A stretch of DNA of 9,210 nt. Origin: an uncultured Ruminococcus sp. Its GTDB lineage: Bacteria > Bacillota > Clostridia > Oscillospirales > Ruminococcaceae. Shown piece by piece: positions 6,655-9,210 of this stretch. The stretch spans positions 1 to 9,210 of the forward strand of contig CAMWHN010000070.1 in the NCBI GenBank assembly GCA_947174085.1, given 5' to 3'. Each line of letters begins with the position of its first letter. Position 1 is the stretch's first letter. A model generated the notes under the pieces. It ran no database searches. It had not been told where the DNA came from and was given only the letters and a program-made list of their open reading frames with translations. Made by a program: the position numbers and the translations under genes.

Positions 6655-6681
6655 AAGAGGGTGTAAATTTTGCACCCTCTT
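6655..6681 (+). terminator. Stem-loop between the two GTPase genes, possible partial terminator
   Basis: AAGAGGGTG (6655-6663) pairs perfectly with CACCCTCTT (6673-6681), 11 bases after the first GTPase stop. The T-run (TTTTT, 6687-6691) is displaced by five bases from the stem, so termination may be incomplete. No promoter is visible between the stem and the next gene, which suggests read-through with reduced expression of the second gene. The Shine-Dalgarno at 6697-6704 is outside the stem. Confidence 0.5.
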
Positions 6682-6696
6682 AGCAGTTTTTATCAT

Positions 6697-6704
6697 AAAG
6701 GAGG
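6697..6704 (+). promoter_or_regulatory. Strong ribosome binding site setting the second GTPase start at 6712
   Basis: AAAGGAGG lies 7 bases before ATG 6712. The reading frame is open further upstream from TTG 6670, but that codon lies inside the stem-loop and has no ribosome binding site. Confidence 0.88.
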
Positions 6705-6711
6705 ATTTTTT

Positions 6712-7677
6712 ATGCCAAATCAAGAAATAGAAGATATTCCCGTATATTTATTTGTCGGCTTTTTAGAGGGCGGTAAAACAAAATTTATTCAGGAAACACT
6801 AGAAGATAAGCGTTTTAATAACGGTGAAAAAACTTTGCTCTTGCTCTGTGAAGAAGGGATAGAAGAATATGACGAGTCACGTTATCCCAAAAAAGCAAAT
6901 ATTATTCAGCGTGTAATTGAAGAACAAGAAGATTTTAACGAGGAAAATCTGAAAAAAATTTTGAAAGAAACTGGTGCAACTAGAGTTGTTCTGGAATATA
7001 ACGGCATGTGGACTATTAATGATTTATTTGAAAATTTGCCAATGGATTGGGCTGTTTATCAAGCTATGTGTTTTATAGATTCCGGAACGTTTCTGAATTA
7101 TAATGCTAATATGCGCAGTCTTGTTGTTGATAAAATTAATGTCAGTGAATTAGTTGTATTTAATCGCTTTGATAAAAATACTATGAATCAATTAGAATTT
7201 CACAAGATTGTAAGAGGAATTAGCCGGCGTACACAAATTGCTTATGAAACAACAGATGGTGAAGTTGCCTATGATGATATTCAAGACCCATTGCCATTTG
7301 ATATTCATGCTGATGAAATTATAATTAATGATGAAGATTATGCGTTATTTTATCGGGATATTATGGAAGAACCTGAAAAATATCACGGCAAAAATATAAC
7401 ATTCCGTGCGGCTGTTGTGAGAGATAAGAAATTTCCTAAAAATACATTTGCGGGCGGTCGTCATGTTATGACTTGCTGTGTAGAAGATATTCAGTATTGT
7501 TGGCTTGTCTGCGAATGGGATAAAGCACAAATGTTTGATACTCGGCAATGGGTTCGCTTAACGGCAAATATTTCTATTCAGCATCATAAGCTTTATCAAG
7601 GCAAAGGACCTGTCTTGAAAATACAGAATATTATTTTAACAAATGCACCAGAACAAGAAGTTGCAACTTTTTATTAA
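6712..7677 (+). CDS. Divergent CobW-like G domain fused to a YcgQ/TIGR03943-type C-terminal domain
   Basis: This 321-residue protein has two parts. The N-terminal half resembles CobW: YLFVGFLEGGKTKF holds a P-loop, GFLEGGKT (16-23). CEEG (46-49) stands where CobW has ENEFG, LEYNGMW (94-100) where it has EPSGVG, and NRFD (151-154) replaces NKxD. The CxCC metal motif is absent. The C-terminal part (about 208-321) contains FYRDIMEEPEKYHGK, FPKNTFAGGRHVMTCC (Cys255, Cys256), LVCEWD and a final beta-rich segment. From memory, this matches the soluble C-terminal domain (DUF1980) of YcgQ/TIGR03943 proteins, which sit beside YcgR-type permeases. No signal peptide or membrane segment is visible, so it is cytoplasmic. 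It follows the His-rich GTPase by 68 bases without its own promoter. The function is not established; a metal-handling role is inferred from the two domains and the neighbour. No permease gene is in the window. Confidence 0.8.
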   Translation: MPNQEIEDIPVYLFVGFLEGGKTKFIQETLEDKRFNNGEKTLLLLCEEGIEEYDESRYPKKANIIQRVIEEQEDFNEENLKKILKETGATRVVLEYNGMWTINDLFENLPMDWAVYQAMCFIDSGTFLNYNANMRSLVVDKINVSELVVFNRFDKNTMNQLEFHKIVRGISRRTQIAYETTDGEVAYDDIQDPLPFDIHADEIIINDEDYALFYRDIMEEPEKYHGKNITFRAAVVRDKKFPKNTFAGGRHVMTCCVEDIQYCWLVCEWDKAQMFDTRQWVRLTANISIQHHKLYQGKGPVLKIQNIILTNAPEQEVATFY

Positions 7678-7686
7678 TATGAATAA

Positions 7687-7721
7687 AAGAACCTCCCCCG
7701 CCTACAAAGGTGGGGCTTCTT
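7687..7721. other. GC-rich two-part hairpin: terminator or relic IS200/IS605-type end
   Basis: An inner stem pairs CCCCGCCT (7696-7703) with AGGTGGGG (7708-7715), with one G-T pair and an ACAA loop. After a small asymmetric internal loop, AAGAA (7687-7691) pairs with TTCTT (7717-7721). It starts 9 bases after the second GTPase stop, so it could terminate that unit, but no T-tract follows. The GC-rich pattern stands out in this AT-rich DNA. It resembles, from memory, subterminal hairpins of IS200/IS605 (TnpB) elements. No tnpA or tnpB coding is present. Confidence 0.5.
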
Positions 7722-7754
7722 GCTGAAAGAGGATAAAATAATTTAAAAATTCAC

Positions 7755-7783
7755 TTGACAAATCAGACAAACTATGCTATAAT
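7755..7783 (+). promoter_or_regulatory. metY: Consensus SigA promoter of metY
   Basis: TTGACA (7755-7760) and TATAAT (7778-7783) both match consensus exactly, with a 17-base spacer and an extended -10 (TGC at 7775-7777). Transcription should start near 7790, giving a leader of about 60 bases, too short for a SAM riboswitch or T-box. Such a strong promoter would be expected to need a repressor if expression is controlled. Confidence 0.93.
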
Positions 7784-7802
7784 AATATTAAAATCATAGT
7801 TT
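7769..7802. promoter_or_regulatory. Inverted repeat flanking the metY -10, candidate operator
   Basis: AAACTATG (7769-7776) and CATAGTTT (7795-7802) are exact inverted copies, 18 bases apart, bracketing the -10 and the start site. This placement suits a dimeric repressor. The regulator is unknown, and chance occurrence in AT-rich DNA is possible. Confidence 0.4.
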
Positions 7803-7852
7803 ACATATTGATTTAATAAGATTTAAACAAACTCAAAAGGAGAATATTTTTT

Positions 7853-9142
7853 ATGAACAAGAATTATAAATTTGAAACGATTCAGCTCCATGCCGGACAA
7901 GAAACACCAGACTCTGCTACTGATGCCAGAGCCGTACCGATTTATGCAACGACTTCTTATGTTTTTAAAGATTCTGCAACGGCTGCCGGAAGATTTGCTT
8001 TAACAGAGGGCGGAAATATTTACACTCGCTTAATGAATCCAACTTCAGATGTATTTGAACAGCGTATTTGTGCATTAGAGGGCGGTGCAGGAGCATTAGC
8101 AACAGCATCTGGTTCTGCTGCGATTACTTATGCAGTTCAAAATATTGCAGTAGCTGGTGACCATATTGTTTCTTCTACTAATTTATATGGCGGAACGTAT
8201 AATTTATTTGCAAATACACTCGTTGAACAGGGCTTAACAACAACTTTTGTTGACCCGTCTGACCCTGAAAATTTTGAGAAAGCCATTCAGGAAAATACAA
8301 AATTATTATATGCTGAAACGCTTGGCAATCCAAATTCTGATGTCATTGATTTAAAAGCGATTGCTGAAATCGCTCATAAACATGGCATTCCGTTGATTGT
8401 AGATAATACATTTGCAACACCATATTTATTAAGACCTATCGAATATGGAGCTGATATTGTTGTACACTCTGCAACAAAATTTATTGGCGGTCATGGTACA
8501 GTTATGGGTGGTGTTGTAATCGATTCTGGTAAATTCGATTGGGCGCAAAATGATAAATTCCCAAGCTTATCAAAGCCCAATCCGTCTTATCATGGTGTTA
8601 TTTTCACAGAAGCTTGCGGAAATCTTGCCTATATTTTAAAATTAAGAACAACACTTATGAGAGACCAAGGCGCAACAATTTCACCGTTTAATTCATTCTT
8701 GTTATTACAGGGACTGGAAACTTTGTCACTAAGATTAGAACGTCATGTAGAAAATGCTTTAAAAGTTGTGAATTTCTTGAAAAATCACCCACAAGTAGAA
8801 AACGTAAATCACCCATCTTTAGCAACAGGCAGACAAAAAGAATTATATTCTGAATATTTCCCAAATGGTGCGGCATCTATTTTCACGTTTGAATTAAAAG
8901 GTGACGCTGAAAAAGCAAAGAAATTTACTGAAAGTTTAGAATTATTCTCTCTGTTGGCAAATGTTGCAGATGTGAAATCCCTTGTGATTCACCCTGCGTC
9001 AACAACGCATTCCCAAATGAATGAACAAGAATTATTAAGTGCAGGTATTAAGCCAAATACAATTAGATTGTCTATTGGTACAGAACATATTGATGATATT
9101 CTGGAAGATTTGCAACATGGTTTTGATGCTGTAAAAGAATAA
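7853..9142 (+). CDS. metY: O-acetylhomoserine sulfhydrylase (PLP-dependent)
   Basis: The enzyme makes homocysteine from O-acetylhomoserine and sulfide, the direct sulfhydrylation route to methionine. Its 429 residues fit MetY, which is longer than MetB/MetC (about 380-400). Motifs are LHAGQ (12-16), PIYATTSYVF (29-38), YTRLMNPT (57-64, Tyr57 and Arg59 toward the neighbouring subunit's PLP phosphate), ASGSAA (85-90), LYGGTYNLF (111-119), VDNTFATP with Asp184 that contacts the PLP ring nitrogen, and HSATKFIGGHG with Lys209 as the PLP Schiff-base lysine. The C-terminus has VKSLVIHPASTTHSQ and IRLSIGTEH, typical of the family. Cystathionine gamma-synthase or lyase activity is less likely given the length and the LYGGTYNLF motif. 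AAAAGGAGAA at 7835-7844 supports the start. It appears monocistronic. Confidence 0.94.
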   Translation: MNKNYKFETIQLHAGQETPDSATDARAVPIYATTSYVFKDSATAAGRFALTEGGNIYTRLMNPTSDVFEQRICALEGGAGALATASGSAAITYAVQNIAVAGDHIVSSTNLYGGTYNLFANTLVEQGLTTTFVDPSDPENFEKAIQENTKLLYAETLGNPNSDVIDLKAIAEIAHKHGIPLIVDNTFATPYLLRPIEYGADIVVHSATKFIGGHGTVMGGVVIDSGKFDWAQNDKFPSLSKPNPSYHGVIFTEACGNLAYILKLRTTLMRDQGATISPFNSFLLLQGLETLSLRLERHVENALKVVNFLKNHPQVENVNHPSLATGRQKELYSEYFPNGAASIFTFELKGDAEKAKKFTESLELFSLLANVADVKSLVIHPASTTHSQMNEQELLSAGIKPNTIRLSIGTEHIDDILEDLQHGFDAVKE

Positions 9143-9149
9143 TATTCTA

Positions 9150-9186
9150 AAAACCGGAGAATGTAATTTTATTCTACGGTTTTATT
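9150..9186 (+). terminator. Intrinsic terminator after metY
   Basis: AAAACCG (9150-9156) pairs with CGGTTTT (9177-9183). Inside it, after one mismatch, AGAAT (9158-9162) pairs with ATTCT (9171-9175), closing an 8-base loop. A TTTTATT tail forms the end of the stem and beyond. It begins 8 bases after the metY stop. The remaining bases to 9210 are AT-rich and end in GAAAGG, which might be the ribosome binding site of a gene beyond the window. Confidence 0.78.
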
Positions 9187-9210
9187 AAAATTTTTTGAAA
9201 ACTCGAAAGG

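Noticed and set aside
6670..6711. Upstream TTG start for the second GTPase
   Set aside because: The codon sits inside the stem-loop and has no ribosome binding site, while ATG 6712 follows AAAGGAGG at 7 bases.
7784..7852. SAM riboswitch or T-box in the metY leader
   Set aside because: The predicted leader is only about 60 bases and contains no terminator hairpin or recognisable conserved core.

Overview
The window is AT-rich DNA from a low-GC Gram-positive bacterium, most likely an anaerobic clostridial lineage (Ruminococcaceae/Oscillospiraceae-like). Reasons: strong purine-rich Shine-Dalgarno sites, SigA-type promoters with an extended -10, a two-subunit class I (Fe-S) fumarase-type gene, a type III pantothenate kinase and clostridial-type COG0523 GTPases. 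The genus call is inference from protein style. Coding density is high, and no stretch over 300 bases lacks a gene. I saw no tRNA, rRNA, CRISPR array or intact mobile element.

Layout. (1) Positions 79-1002, minus strand: a secreted lipoprotein with a ComEC-like metallo-beta-lactamase fold, ending near a long perfect hairpin at the window edge. (2) Positions 1003-1160: a compact divergent promoter region. (3) Positions 1161-5310, plus strand: a tight five-gene operon, aroE, aroK, an imidazolonepropionase-like amidohydrolase, a fumarase/tartrate dehydratase alpha subunit and coaX. It closes with a clear intrinsic terminator at 5327-5350. (4) Positions 5425-7677: a two-gene unit with its own promoter. 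The first gene is a COG0523/CobW GTPase carrying a long His/Cys-rich metal-binding repeat. The second is a divergent CobW-like G domain fused to a C-terminal domain resembling that of YcgQ/TIGR03943 (DUF1980) proteins. (5) Positions 7678-7852: a GC-rich hairpin that may be a terminator or a relic IS200/IS605-type end, then a consensus promoter inside an inverted repeat. (6) Positions 7853-9142: metY, O-acetylhomoserine sulfhydrylase, followed by a terminator.

How the genes may work together. aroE and aroK perform consecutive steps of the shikimate pathway. coaX starts CoA synthesis. The fumarase-type subunit and the amidohydrolase share that transcript, but their roles are less clear. The two GTPases look like a metal (probably zinc) allocation module; the second, fused protein is the best candidate for an undescribed system here. 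MetY makes homocysteine from sulfide and appears to be a single-gene unit. Four predicted promoters share the same architecture, a 17-base spacer and a TGCTAT extended -10.
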